64,000 bases of DNA from Hazenella coriacea (GTDB taxonomy: Bacteria > Bacillota > Bacilli > Thermoactinomycetales > Thermoactinomycetaceae): contig NZ_SMAG01000007.1 in assembly GCF_004341825.1 (NCBI RefSeq), forward strand, positions 1-64,000. Direction: 5' to 3'. Both the position numbers and the translations under genes were made by a program. Shown here piece by piece: positions 45,233 through 53,802 of the stretch; positions within the stretch are counted from its first letter, which is position 1; each line of letters opens with the position of its first letter. The notes beneath the pieces were generated by a model that was given only the letters and a program-made list of their open reading frames with translations, was not told the DNA's origin and searched no databases.

Positions 45233-45877
45233 ATGAAAACAAAACCACGTAAAGTCGCTTCCAGGAAACGGCCAAACCGAAAACCTCCCAGTCCGACATC
45301 ATCTGCTTCTTTACCTTCTCCCAAGCCAACTTTACCATTTCAACTATCTTCCCTTAATCTAGCCAAAATATTGAGTGGATTTATGACATTTCGTTCAACA
45401 GTCAGGGACTTAAGCACTTCGATCCAAAAAGTGGAGTCCATGATGGATTCAGCGTATCGCATGTTTGAAGTCGCCTCCCAGATCATGCCCCAAACTCGCC
45501 AATCAGGTAGACAACAAAACCATCCCTTCCCTACTCGTCCACGCTTTTCAAATCCTTCAGAGCCAGGAAAACCTGATGAGGACGATATTCCGATCATTCG
45601 TCTTCCCATGGAAGAAAGACAAGCAGAACCACCCTTTCCATTTCCCAACAGACCACATCCTATGAATCGTAGAGGTCGCCCTGGAGGTGGGGGATTGTCA
45701 TTTGCATCACTCCTACAAAATATGGATTTGAATCAAATTATGGGGATCGTGCAGTCACCCTTTTTCCAAAAAATGATCGCTAACATTTTACAGCCTAAGG
45801 AGACTGCCCAGACATCAAATACCCCTGCACCCTCACCATCAAAAACGGCTAACCGCCCCAGAAGAAAGCGAGCATAA
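45233..45877 (+). CDS. proline/arginine-rich low-complexity protein
   Basis: A 214-residue protein with a basic start (MKTKPRKVASRKRPNRKPP), a proline/serine-rich linker, an amphipathic helical part (about 45-90), a second Pro/Arg/Gly-rich linker and a basic tail (RPRRKRA). I do not recognise it. The ATG at 45233 follows TGGAGGAAGC; the frame extends to 45203 without a ribosome site. A CATACAGTATA box at 45120 resembles the -10 of mother-cell sigma-E or sigma-K promoters. With the neighbouring sporulation genes, a spore-coat role is conceivable, as inference. Confidence 0.6.
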   Translation: MKTKPRKVASRKRPNRKPPSPTSSASLPSPKPTLPFQLSSLNLAKILSGFMTFRSTVRDLSTSIQKVESMMDSAYRMFEVASQIMPQTRQSGRQQNHPFPTRPRFSNPSEPGKPDEDDIPIIRLPMEERQAEPPFPFPNRPHPMNRRGRPGGGGLSFASLLQNMDLNQIMGIVQSPFFQKMIANILQPKETAQTSNTPAPSPSKTANRPRRKRA

Positions 45878-45887
45878 ACTCCATGAT

Positions 45888-45923
45888 TCCCAGAGAAACT
45901 TGCCGGTTTCGACTGGGTTTTTT
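45888..45923 (+). terminator. terminator of the low-complexity gene
   Basis: CCCAG/CTGGG with inner AAAC/GTTT pairing, followed by TTTTTTATT on the plus strand, 11 bases after the stop. Confidence 0.8.
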
Positions 45924-45930
45924 ATTCCAA

Positions 45931-45971
45931 CAAAAAGACTGCTAACCTTTAAATCGGTCAGCAGTCTTTTG
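45931..45971. terminator. bidirectional terminator
   Basis: CAAAAAGACTGCTAACC pairs with GGTCAGCAGTCTTTTG. It can serve both the plus-strand gene and gpsA on the minus strand. Confidence 0.75.
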
Positions 45972-46127
45972 TTGGAGGAGAAGCTTTGGATTTAACCAAG
46001 ATCCTACTCTTGAGCTAACTGATTCCCTGCCTCGACTCTTACTGCTCAAGATTTTGGATTATGGTAAGTCTACTACAGATTATGAACGGGCAGGAACGGT
46101 TGTAACAGGCTAAAAGCCCAATTGTAT

Positions 46128-47153
46128 TTACCATCCTAGTATAATTTCATCCATCTCTGCAGTTCTGCCTCTAGACATCAAATCTTTAACTGCCTGTGCT
46201 GGTTCTTTTCCATTAAAAAGTACTTGATACAATTGATCAGTTAAAGGCATTTCCACCTGATAATGTGCCGAAAGTTTATGGGCAGCTTGAGTCGTTTTAA
46301 TTCCTTCTACCACCATTCCCATGTCAGCCAAAACTTGTTCTAATTTTTTTCCTTGACTGATCATGTGTCCTGCACGCCAATTGCGACTATGGGTGCTTGT
46401 ACAAGTTACCACCAAATCTCCTACACCAGCCAAACCCACAAAAGAGATGGGATTCGCTCCCATCGCTCGTCCCAAACGTGCAATTTCTGCCAAGCCACGA
46501 GTAATTAAAGCTGCTTTAGCATTATCACCTACTTGTAAACCATCAGCCAACCCTGCCGCTAAAGCGATAATATTTTTTAAAGCACCGCCTACTTCTACAC
46601 CGATTAGATCTGGATTGGTATAAACCCGGAAATATTGGTTAATAAATAGTGCTTGAATTGATTCCGCTGTCTTTTGAAGACCAGAAGCGACTACAACAGT
46701 GGTCGGATTTTTTTTGATCACTTCTTCAGCGTGACTTGGACCTGATAAAACAGCAATTCGGCCTGGATCATCAGGGGATAATTCTTCTTCAAGTACTTGT
46801 GACAAACGTTTTAAAGTATCCATCTCAAACCCTTTGGAAGCATGGACAATGAGTGCATCTTTTTTTAACCAAGATCGGGCTTGACGAGCAGTCTCTCTCA
46901 TTGAATGAGAAGGTACCACAAACACAACTACATCTTTTCCTTCAACCGCTTCAGCAAGAGTAGAGGTGGCCACAAGTCCTGCAGGCAATTCAGCGTGAGG
47001 AAGATATTTCTGGTTGGTATGATTTTCATTAATTTCTTTCACTACTTCTTCACGACGTGCCCACAATGTCACAGAGAGACCATTCTCCACAAGGACAGAG
47101 GCGAGAACTGTTCCCCAACTTCCTGCACCCAGTACTGCAATTTGCTTTTTCAT
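46128..47153 (-). CDS. gpsA: glycerol-3-phosphate dehydrogenase [NAD(P)+]
   Basis: GpsA reduces dihydroxyacetone phosphate to sn-glycerol 3-phosphate for phospholipids. VLGAGSWGTVLASVL is the dinucleotide loop, VSHAKGFE-like HASKGFEMDT and the catalytic GGALKNIIALAAG (Lys) are visible, and RNWRAGHMIS is typical. It is 341 residues long and starts five bases after plsY, so two consecutive steps of lipid synthesis are coupled. Confidence 0.97.
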   Translation of the reverse strand: MKKQIAVLGAGSWGTVLASVLVENGLSVTLWARREEVVKEINENHTNQKYLPHAELPAGLVATSTLAEAVEGKDVVVFVVPSHSMRETARQARSWLKKDALIVHASKGFEMDTLKRLSQVLEEELSPDDPGRIAVLSGPSHAEEVIKKNPTTVVVASGLQKTAESIQALFINQYFRVYTNPDLIGVEVGGALKNIIALAAGLADGLQVGDNAKAALITRGLAEIARLGRAMGANPISFVGLAGVGDLVVTCTSTHSRNWRAGHMISQGKKLEQVLADMGMVVEGIKTTQAAHKLSAHYQVEMPLTDQLYQVLFNGKEPAQAVKDLMSRGRTAEMDEIILGW

Positions 47154-47158
47154 TCACT

Positions 47159-47755
47159 CTACTCCCTTGAACTGATCTTCCGTTCTTGGCCTTTCACCAA
47201 ATTGGTAATATTTTGTCTATGCTGATATATAGCTAAAACTGCGATGACAGTGGTTAGCCAAATGATTGAGCTCGATTGGTTCATCAAAAGTAGAATCACG
47301 GGGATCGAAATCGTATAAATAAGTGAACCAAGTGATACATATCGCGTCAAAATGATAAATAGGATAGCTAGAATTCCTGAAATCAGAGCCGCATAAAAAA
47401 ACAATAAAGCTGTTACACCAACTGTGGTGGCAACTCCCTTTCCTCCTCGGAAGCGAAGAAATATAGGCCAATTGTGCCCAACAATTGCAGCAATCCCACA
47501 AACCACTAAACCTACTTCTGATGAATTAAACAAAGCACCAATCCCAACTGCACCCATCCCTTTGAATACATCTAAAAAGAAAACAGCGATCCCTGGAACT
47601 TTCCCCAAAACTCTAAGCGTATTTGTTGCCCCTGCGTTTCCACTTCCATGACTACGAATATCAATTCCTTTTAAATAGCGGGCAACTAAATAACTAAATG
47701 AAATTGAACCTATAAAGTAAGATAAAATGGTTGGCAACACCCATGTCAGGAGCAT
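47159..47755 (-). CDS. plsY: acyl-phosphate:glycerol-3-phosphate acyltransferase
   Basis: PlsY makes lysophosphatidic acid from acyl phosphate. The 198-residue membrane protein has five hydrophobic segments and the three cytoplasmic motifs: HGSGNAGATNTLRVLG, GHNWPIFLRFRGGKGVATT and a C-terminal HRQNITNLVKGQE. It stands between der and gpsA, and gpsA supplies its substrate. Confidence 0.96.
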   Translation of the reverse strand: MLLTWVLPTILSYFIGSISFSYLVARYLKGIDIRSHGSGNAGATNTLRVLGKVPGIAVFFLDVFKGMGAVGIGALFNSSEVGLVVCGIAAIVGHNWPIFLRFRGGKGVATTVGVTALLFFYAALISGILAILFIILTRYVSLGSLIYTISIPVILLLMNQSSSIIWLTTVIAVLAIYQHRQNITNLVKGQERKISSRE

Positions 47756-47777
47756 AACGAACCTCTCCCTATTGAAG

Positions 47778-49094
47778 TTATGAATTTTTCTTTCTTAATA
47801 TTAATCGCATTGGCGTTCCAGTAAAAGCAAACGCTTGACGCAATTGATTTTCTAGGTATCTTAGATAACTAAAGTGTGCCAACTCAGGGTCGTTGACAAA
47901 TAGTACAAAAGTTGGTGGTTTGACAGAAACCTGTGTTCCATATTGAATTTTCAAGCGACGTCCGCGATCCTGTGGTGGAGGCGTTGAAATAATCGCATCC
48001 TGAATCACTTGGTTTAATACAGAAGTGGTAATTCTCATCGCATGTTGTTCGGATACTTCTTGAACCATTGGTAAGATTCGGTGGATTCGTTGTTTCGTTT
48101 TTGCTGAGACAAATAAGATTGGAGCATAATCCATAAAACGGAATTGATTCCGAAGCTCTTGCTTAAAATGATCCATTGTTTTTTCGTCTTTTTCCACAGC
48201 ATCCCATTTATTAACGACAAAAATAGCCGCACATCCAGCTTCATGGGCATATCCAGCAATCCGTTTATCTTGTTCTGCAATTCCTCTCTCTCCATCAACA
48301 ATGATTAAACAGACATCAGAGCGTTCAATAGCTCTTAGCGCTCTCAAAACACTATACTTTTCGATGGATTCATATACTTTTCCTCGTTTACGAATACCGG
48401 CTGTATCCACCAACACATATTCCTGTCCCTCATACTTAAATGGGGTGTCGATTGCATCCCGTGTCGTACCAGCTACAGGACTCACGATCACTCTTTCTTC
48501 ACCCAATAAAGCATTCACAATGGAGGACTTTCCTACATTTGGACGGCCGATTAATGAAACTCGGATCGTATCTTCATCATAAGATTCTTCTTGAGTATCT
48601 GGAAAATAGGAAACGACAGCATCTAGCATATCTCCAGTTCCAGTACCATGTATGGAAGAGGTAGGAATTACATATTCAAAACCGAGTTGATAAAACTCAA
48701 AAGCATCATTGCTATGCTTAAAGTTATCAATTTTATTAACCATCAGTACTACTGGTTTATTCGAACGATGTAACATCTCAGCTACTTCTTGATCGGTAGG
48801 TGTCATCCCATCTCGACCATCTACAACAAATAAAATCACATCCGCCTCTTCAATAGCTAACTCTGCTTGATTGCGGATATGATCCAAAATTTCATCTTGC
48901 TCACCAAATTCCAAGCCACCTGTATCGATTAAATGAAATTCCCTTCCATTCCACTCACTCCGGCTATAGATCCTGTCTCTGGTTATACCCGGTTGATCTT
49001 CCACAATTGCAATCCGTTCGCCTGCTAGCCGATTAAAAATAGTGGACTTTCCCACATTGGGACGACCCACAATAGCAACTACTGGTAAACTCAT
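47778..49094 (-). CDS. der: ribosome-associated GTPase Der (EngA)
   Basis: Der assists late 50S ribosome assembly. It has two tandem GTPase domains, with GRPNVGKST at residues 8-16 and GRPNVGKSS near 183, DTGG and DTAG switches, NKID and NKWD specificity motifs, then a C-terminal KH-like domain. The length (438) is normal. The der-plsY-gpsA order differs from some Bacilli only by the insertion of plsY. Confidence 0.97.
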   Translation of the reverse strand: MSLPVVAIVGRPNVGKSTIFNRLAGERIAIVEDQPGITRDRIYSRSEWNGREFHLIDTGGLEFGEQDEILDHIRNQAELAIEEADVILFVVDGRDGMTPTDQEVAEMLHRSNKPVVLMVNKIDNFKHSNDAFEFYQLGFEYVIPTSSIHGTGTGDMLDAVVSYFPDTQEESYDEDTIRVSLIGRPNVGKSSIVNALLGEERVIVSPVAGTTRDAIDTPFKYEGQEYVLVDTAGIRKRGKVYESIEKYSVLRALRAIERSDVCLIIVDGERGIAEQDKRIAGYAHEAGCAAIFVVNKWDAVEKDEKTMDHFKQELRNQFRFMDYAPILFVSAKTKQRIHRILPMVQEVSEQHAMRITTSVLNQVIQDAIISTPPPQDRGRRLKIQYGTQVSVKPPTFVLFVNDPELAHFSYLRYLENQLRQAFAFTGTPMRLILRKKNS

Positions 49095-49324
49095 ATCAAA
49101 TCCTCACTTTTCAACCAAATCTCTAAAGGTACAAACTGATCCCGAAGCTGATGAGAAAGATCATCCGGTCATTGTTCTTAGTCATGCCGTTCCGATCTGT
49201 CCATGAACGCTTCATCACTCTCCGTAATATACAACCTCAAGTTAGTCCTCGTTCTTTAGGTATTGACATCCTTTATCTTATTTGAAATTGGTTGTTTAAG
49301 CAACCATAACATTATGACCTGGTA

Positions 49325-49519
49325 TTAATGTCTAACTATAATCATGGTCTGTGGATCTACTTCATGAGCCATACCGTCAAGAATTTTCTCCAACACAAAA
49401 GCTTTATGTTGAAATTCTTCCTGATTGTCGGCAATAAAAACAGGAACTCCTCCTTTAATCTGTGTCGGATTCATAGTAATGATTGCCATAATCGCTTTTT
49501 GGATTGTTCCATCCCCCAT
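49325..49519 (-). CDS. capping-complex subunit for YIEGIA protein
   Basis: A 64-residue protein (MGDGTIQKAIMAIITMNPTQ, then a GGVPVFIADNQEEFQ stretch) that looks like the small family annotated as the capping complex subunit for YIEGIA; I rely on memory and on its place 12 bases after seaA. The VPVFIADNQEE part looks like a ligand-facing strand-turn. The ATG follows AAGGAG. A 230-base gap with no clear feature separates it from der. Confidence 0.72.
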   Translation of the reverse strand: MGDGTIQKAIMAIITMNPTQIKGGVPVFIADNQEEFQHKAFVLEKILDGMAHEVDPQTMIIVRH

Positions 49520-49531
49520 AAACTCACTCCT

Positions 49532-50416
49532 TTATGAACTTGGGATTTGGGTTGGCTTTCGGATCGCACTTTCTAACACGGGGACATGTTGGATAATATA
49601 AATCGCTAGTTGAACATCTTTTTTTTGCGGAAGCAAAAGAATGCCCAATCTCCCATCATTTAAATCCCTTTTAGCGATTGGAACAAGTGCTGGTTCACCA
49701 GAATCCCGATAAACTCCTAAAATGGTGGATGCATCATGCAAAATGGCTTGTCGTTGCCCCATATTAGAAATGGTTACTTTCCCACTGGGGTCCTTCGGCT
49801 TGATTATAATACCAACCCCATGTTCCATAATCCTTTGCCTATTATCTTCTAAACCTACATTCATGAGATAAATATCATCCACATATAAATTAGGTCCTTG
49901 GATCTTTAAAGGAGCTTCATAAACCTCTGCAATTTGTTGAATCATCTTACCTGAGCGAAACCAACGACTCAATGATAACAAGAGGACTCCTAATAAACCT
50001 CCTTGCCACCAACTATTAGTCATAATTACAGTCATCGATGTCAAAAAGCTTGTAAAAATAACCAAATAATTTCTACCTTCAAAGACCATTGCAATCCCTT
50101 CAATGTAGTTGCTACCTCGTGGAACTAGTTCCATTTGATCTAATCTAGAAAGGGTTTCCCGTTCCATATTGCGCACATCTCGAAATTGTTGTGCTGCTAA
50201 AGTCAAAAAAGTAACTGCAGTATAGTCTTTATTCAGTAACGAAGGAACTGCAACAGCACCCAAAGCTGCTGCAATTAATCCCAAGGCGAGGTGAATGACA
50301 TAACCATGTGGATATGTAGGATATTGACGATAATCGCTTTGTAAAATAGATACTCGATTTAAAAAGCCAATTGTGATCCCGATTATAACGGCCCAAGTGT
50401 AGATATGCCAACTCAT
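49532..50416 (-). CDS. seaA: YIEGIA family membrane protein (SeaA/YphB-like)
   Basis: This 294-residue membrane protein bears the family's name motif YIEGIA (about residues 104-109) after two or three membrane helices, followed by two more helices and a soluble C-terminal domain. The B. subtilis relative (YphB, SeaA) acts in spore envelope assembly. The ATG at 50416 follows GAAGGTGA at a good distance; a GTG at 50428 is poorly placed. It lies five bases after yphA and ahead of its small partner. Confidence 0.82.
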   Translation of the reverse strand: MSWHIYTWAVIIGITIGFLNRVSILQSDYRQYPTYPHGYVIHLALGLIAAALGAVAVPSLLNKDYTAVTFLTLAAQQFRDVRNMERETLSRLDQMELVPRGSNYIEGIAMVFEGRNYLVIFTSFLTSMTVIMTNSWWQGGLLGVLLLSLSRWFRSGKMIQQIAEVYEAPLKIQGPNLYVDDIYLMNVGLEDNRQRIMEHGVGIIIKPKDPSGKVTISNMGQRQAILHDASTILGVYRDSGEPALVPIAKRDLNDGRLGILLLPQKKDVQLAIYIIQHVPVLESAIRKPTQIPSS

Positions 50417-50420
50417 TCCA

Positions 50421-51059
50421 TCAATCACCTTCTTTCAATCTAAACATTGAGCGGATTCTCTTTCTTTTATAAATCCACTCTCTTAACCAACCAAAAGAAT
50501 AGTGAGCAACTACGATCCCCATTAAACAAAGCCAAGTAGTATCTACATATTCATCCTTTCCAATGATTAGAGGCTTCAACATTTCACGATGAAAAAACAT
50601 AACCCAACCATATAAAATCCCTGTTCCTCCTAAGCAAATGAGTAGCTGATCATTTAACCGAGAACTAAAGAGAAAAGAAATTAAACATAATAAACTAAAC
50701 GTTACAATTCGAAAATAAGAGTTTCCCCAATCAGGATCCAGATGTCGCCACTCGTGTATTAAAAACAACATGGACCCCGTAAATAAACTTATACTGGCTA
50801 AGGCTAAGTATCCCCGATTCGGAAACATCTTTAGCAGATAAAAAAACAAGAAAACGCCTGGAAACCAACCCGGTCCAACTTGAATTAAAGAAGAACCTGG
50901 AAAAGAAGGAAGAATGATCATAGCCAATGAAATAACAAGAAAACCCAAGATTTGTTTTTTGTCAGCTTGTAAATCAAGTTCCAGTTTAGGTAACCAATCA
51001 GTTTGAATAAAGACTAGTAATGTTGTTATACATAACAGAGACAAAATCCCTGGACTCAC
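50421..51059 (-). CDS. yphA: YphA family membrane protein
   Basis: A 212-residue protein with six or seven hydrophobic segments and a basic C-terminus (REWIYKRKRIRSMFRLK). The position between the S1-like gene and seaA equals that of yphA in B. subtilis. Function unknown. The start is a GTG behind GGAGGGAG. It overlaps nothing but is nearly contiguous with seaA, so the three genes yphA-seaA-capping subunit look like an operon. Confidence 0.72.
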   Translation of the reverse strand: MSPGILSLLCITTLLVFIQTDWLPKLELDLQADKKQILGFLVISLAMIILPSFPGSSLIQVGPGWFPGVFLFFYLLKMFPNRGYLALASISLFTGSMLFLIHEWRHLDPDWGNSYFRIVTFSLLCLISFLFSSRLNDQLLICLGGTGILYGWVMFFHREMLKPLIIGKDEYVDTTWLCLMGIVVAHYSFGWLREWIYKRKRIRSMFRLKEGD

Positions 51060-51116
51060 AATTCTCCCTCCAACACATTTTGTTTAGTTTGCGTAACCTC
51101 AGTAGGTTTTAGGCAT

Positions 51117-51147
51117 AAAAAAAACCAGCCATTTCTTGGCTGGTTTT
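51117..51147 (-). terminator. terminator of the S1-like gene
   Basis: AAAACCAGCCA/TGGCTGGTTTT hairpin followed by a T run on the minus strand, 14 bases after the stop. Confidence 0.92.
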
Positions 51148-51160
51148 AGATGGTAAAAAA

Positions 51161-52312
51161 TCATTTTAAATTACGTAACTCTGGGTAAACATCACCTAAG
51201 GTTACATTAAGACCAGAGTTTGAATTGCTTTGGTCGAATTCTTCAACCTGTTTACGAGCTTCTTCTTGTTCTACTTCTTTGATGCTGAGACTGATCCGCT
51301 TTTGTTCAGATTGAATATCGAGAATCTTTACTTGAACTTCTTGACCCTCTTCAAGCTCTTCAGAAGGTGTTCCTACATGACGACGAGCGATTTGAGAAAC
51401 ATGGACTAAGCCTTCTACACCTGGATAAACTTCTACAAACGCTCCAAAAGGTACAAGACGTTTCACAGTACCTTTAACAATGTCACCAACTTTTAGTTGA
51501 TCAGAAGCTTGATCCCAAGGACCTTTTTGAGTTTCTTTAATACTAAGGCTGATCCGCTCATGGTCAGGGTCTACTTTCAAGACCTTGACAGAAACCTTGT
51601 CACCTTCAGCCAAAACTTCTGATGGGTGATCCACACGATTCCAAGCTAATTCGGAGACATGAACTAAACCATCTACTCCACCAATATCGACAAAAGCACC
51701 GAAATCAGTTAAGCGTTGAACAGTACCCTCTAACACTTGACCTGCTTCTAAGGAGCGGATCAATTCTTGTTTTTTATCATTCACTTCTTCTTCTAAAACA
51801 GCTTTACGAGATAAAATCAACTTGTTTTTCTCAGAATTAATTTCAACCACTTTTAATGTGAGTTCACGACCCTTATAATCTGAGAAATCTTCGACGAAAT
51901 GAAGCTCTACTAATGAAGCTGGGATAAAGCCACGTACACCCACATCTACAACTAATCCACCTTTAACAACATCAGCGACAGTAGCAGTTAAGGCTTCACC
52001 TGTATCAAATTTCTGTTGGAGTTCTTTCCAAGCTTTTTCAGATTCTACTGCTTTCTTGGATACCACTAATTTTTCTTCTTCATCTTTTAAACGTAACACT
52101 TGAACAACAATTTCATCTCCAACACTGAGAACATCTGCAACTTGATCTATATGGAGACTTGAAATTTCAGAAATTGGCAAAACAGCATCAAACTTATACC
52201 CTACATCGACAAGTGCTTGATTATTATCCACTTTTGTTACTGAGCCTTTGACAACATCTCCCACTGATAATGGGCTTACTTCAGTTAATTCAGATTTCAA
52301 TTCTTCCGTCAT
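51161..52312 (-). CDS. rpsA: 30S ribosomal protein S1 homologue (YpfD)
   Basis: A 383-residue protein with four S1 RNA-binding domains (starting near residues 15, 102, 187 and 272; for example GQVLEGTVQRLTDFGAFVDI and VKGTVKRLVPFGAFVEVYPG). The four-domain form is usual in low-GC Gram-positives, where it is not essential, unlike the six-domain protein of enterics. It lies downstream of cmk, a very conserved pairing, though separated here by 490 bases. Confidence 0.95.
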   Translation of the reverse strand: MTEELKSELTEVSPLSVGDVVKGSVTKVDNNQALVDVGYKFDAVLPISEISSLHIDQVADVLSVGDEIVVQVLRLKDEEEKLVVSKKAVESEKAWKELQQKFDTGEALTATVADVVKGGLVVDVGVRGFIPASLVELHFVEDFSDYKGRELTLKVVEINSEKNKLILSRKAVLEEEVNDKKQELIRSLEAGQVLEGTVQRLTDFGAFVDIGGVDGLVHVSELAWNRVDHPSEVLAEGDKVSVKVLKVDPDHERISLSIKETQKGPWDQASDQLKVGDIVKGTVKRLVPFGAFVEVYPGVEGLVHVSQIARRHVGTPSEELEEGQEVQVKILDIQSEQKRISLSIKEVEQEEARKQVEEFDQSNSNSGLNVTLGDVYPELRNLK

Positions 52313-52802
52313 TCCGTACGACCTCCTAAAGCAATCTAATATTACCTTTTCCTATTTTTAAAAAAGACCATGACTGTAAAAGATGTTTTTGAAACTGAGC
52401 ATCATAGTAATGATTAAAATACCTTATATCATTGTAAAAAATTCCTATATGACTCTATTGTATTCAATCCCCCAGTTCCCCTATATGTATAAATATGAAT
52501 ATAGTGGGAAGGAATGAGCCTATTAGGGGATGATGTCATAGAGTTTTTAGGGGCTTGCTACACGAGATCAACTATAGATCGCTAGTGTGTTGCCAATCAG
52601 TGGCGGATCGATTTATTGATAGAGTGGTTGGCACAAATCACCACTGGATAAATATTCCTGAAAATATAAGTACATATTTACCTTTTGAATAAAAACGACT
52701 ACATCCTAACCCTTGTTTGGACACATGGAATCCGAGTTGGCTCATTGGATTGACATTCGTAAAAAATGGGTAGATGCTAACTCGTGAAGCATATAACATA
52801 TA
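52313..52802. other. 490-base region between cmk and the S1-like gene
   Basis: No convincing gene is present. On either strand the part 52570-52660 can fold: TTGCCAA (about 52589) pairs with TTGGCA (about 52630) and ACCACT with AGTGGT. A 23-codon frame at 52516-52587 starts ATGAGCCTATTAGG but has its GGAAGGA too close to the ATG. One part (52725-52745, minus strand CGGATTCCATGTGTCC) faintly resembles the right end of the dispersed repeat. It likely holds the promoter of the S1-like gene. Confidence 0.4.
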
Positions 52803-53471
52803 TTACTCCATTACGCCCATTTGGTGCCGACAAAGTTGGATAATACTTTCCACAACTTGTTCCAATGAGCGATTGGTTGTATCCACTAACACTGCATCTT
52901 CCGCTTGTCTAAGTGGAGCATGCACGCGGTTTTGATCATTTTCATCACGATGGCGAATCTCTTCTTGAAGCGTCTTCAAATCAGCTGTTAATCCTTTATG
53001 AAGTAATTCTTTGTAACGACGCATCGCTCGCTCTTCAATGGAGGCAGTCAAAAAAATTTTTAGATTTGCCTGTGGTAGCACATGAGTACCAATATCGCGA
53101 CCATCCATCACTACACTTTGAATTTGCGCAATCTCTTGTTGTTTTTTCACAAGAACTTGTCGCACGCCAACCATCGTGGCAACCGTTGATGCTAGAGTAG
53201 ATACCTGTGGAGTTCGAATTTCGTCAGTTAATTGTAAATTATTAACCCGAATCCCTTTAGGATCAAGTTCAAAATGGAGTGATTCTGCTAACGCTGTAAT
53301 TGCTTGTTCGTTATTAATATCTACTCCATCCTGCAATGCTTTCCAAGCGATTGCTCGATACATTGCACCTGTATCTACATAAGTAAATCCGAAAAAGTCT
53401 GCTACTTTACGAGCTACGGTGCTTTTACCGGCTCCGGCTGGACCATCAATTGCAACTGAAAACTGTTTCAT
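52803..53471 (-). CDS. cmk: cytidylate kinase
   Basis: Cmk phosphorylates CMP and dCMP. The P-loop DGPAGAGKST starts at residue 9, followed by GFTYVDTGAMYRA and VMDGRDIGTHVLP with the substrate-binding Asp and Arg. The ATG at 53471 was chosen; the frame reaches a GTG at 53492 but the extra residues are not in the family. AAGGG lies 12 bases ahead, so initiation may be modest. Confidence 0.96.
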   Translation of the reverse strand: MKQFSVAIDGPAGAGKSTVARKVADFFGFTYVDTGAMYRAIAWKALQDGVDINNEQAITALAESLHFELDPKGIRVNNLQLTDEIRTPQVSTLASTVATMVGVRQVLVKKQQEIAQIQSVVMDGRDIGTHVLPQANLKIFLTASIEERAMRRYKELLHKGLTADLKTLQEEIRHRDENDQNRVHAPLRQAEDAVLVDTTNRSLEQVVESIIQLCRHQMGVME

Positions 53472-53509
53472 TGATCTGACAAACCCTTCCACATCGGGAT
53501 GAAAAATGA

Positions 53510-53534
53510 ATCGAGCAGGCCGTGCCTGCTCGAT
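53510..53534 (-). terminator. 11-bp hairpin ahead of cmk
   Basis: ATCGAGCAGGC/GCCTGCTCGAT with a three-base loop, followed on the minus strand by TCATTTTTCATC. It is a strong stem with an imperfect T tract, placed 39 bases before cmk and after a predicted promoter. Confidence 0.6.
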
Positions 53535-53715
53535 CGGGGATGAACTTTATTCGATTAACTCGATAGCAAAGTACAATCCTTATCGAAAATCTCGACCATC
53601 ATCCATCAGTGATCTGTAGCCACTATGTATTCCTTTTGTTATTTCCTTCACACCGATCGGCATGAAATTTTACAACCTGAAGCTAAAGTCCAAGTTGAAA
53701 ATTTAACCTGTTTAA

Positions 53716-53744
53716 AGAATAGCATAATTTCGCCACAGTTGCAA
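53716..53744 (-). promoter_or_regulatory. sigma-A promoter upstream of cmk
   Basis: On the minus strand TTGCAA (53739-53744), a 17-base spacer and TATTCT (53716-53721). The transcript would run about 200 bases to the hairpin at 53510 and then into cmk. A 27-codon frame beginning MPIGVKEITKG lies in that leader without a good ribosome site. Confidence 0.65.
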
Positions 53745-53757
53745 TGGAAACAATTTA

Positions 53758-53786
53758 TTGAGCCGGGTGTTATTATACCGGCTCAA
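53758..53786. terminator. hairpin after ypeB
   Basis: A perfect 9-bp stem TTGAGCCGG/CCGGCTCAA with an 11-base loop, 16 bases after the ypeB stop. It lacks a clear T tract but is well placed to end the sleB-ypeB transcript. Confidence 0.55.
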
Positions 53787-53802
53787 CAATTATTTAAAAA
53801 TT

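Noticed and set aside
52725-52745. Fifth copy of the dispersed repeat
   Set aside because: Only about 16 of 20 bases resemble the right end and no left end or core is found; too weak to count.
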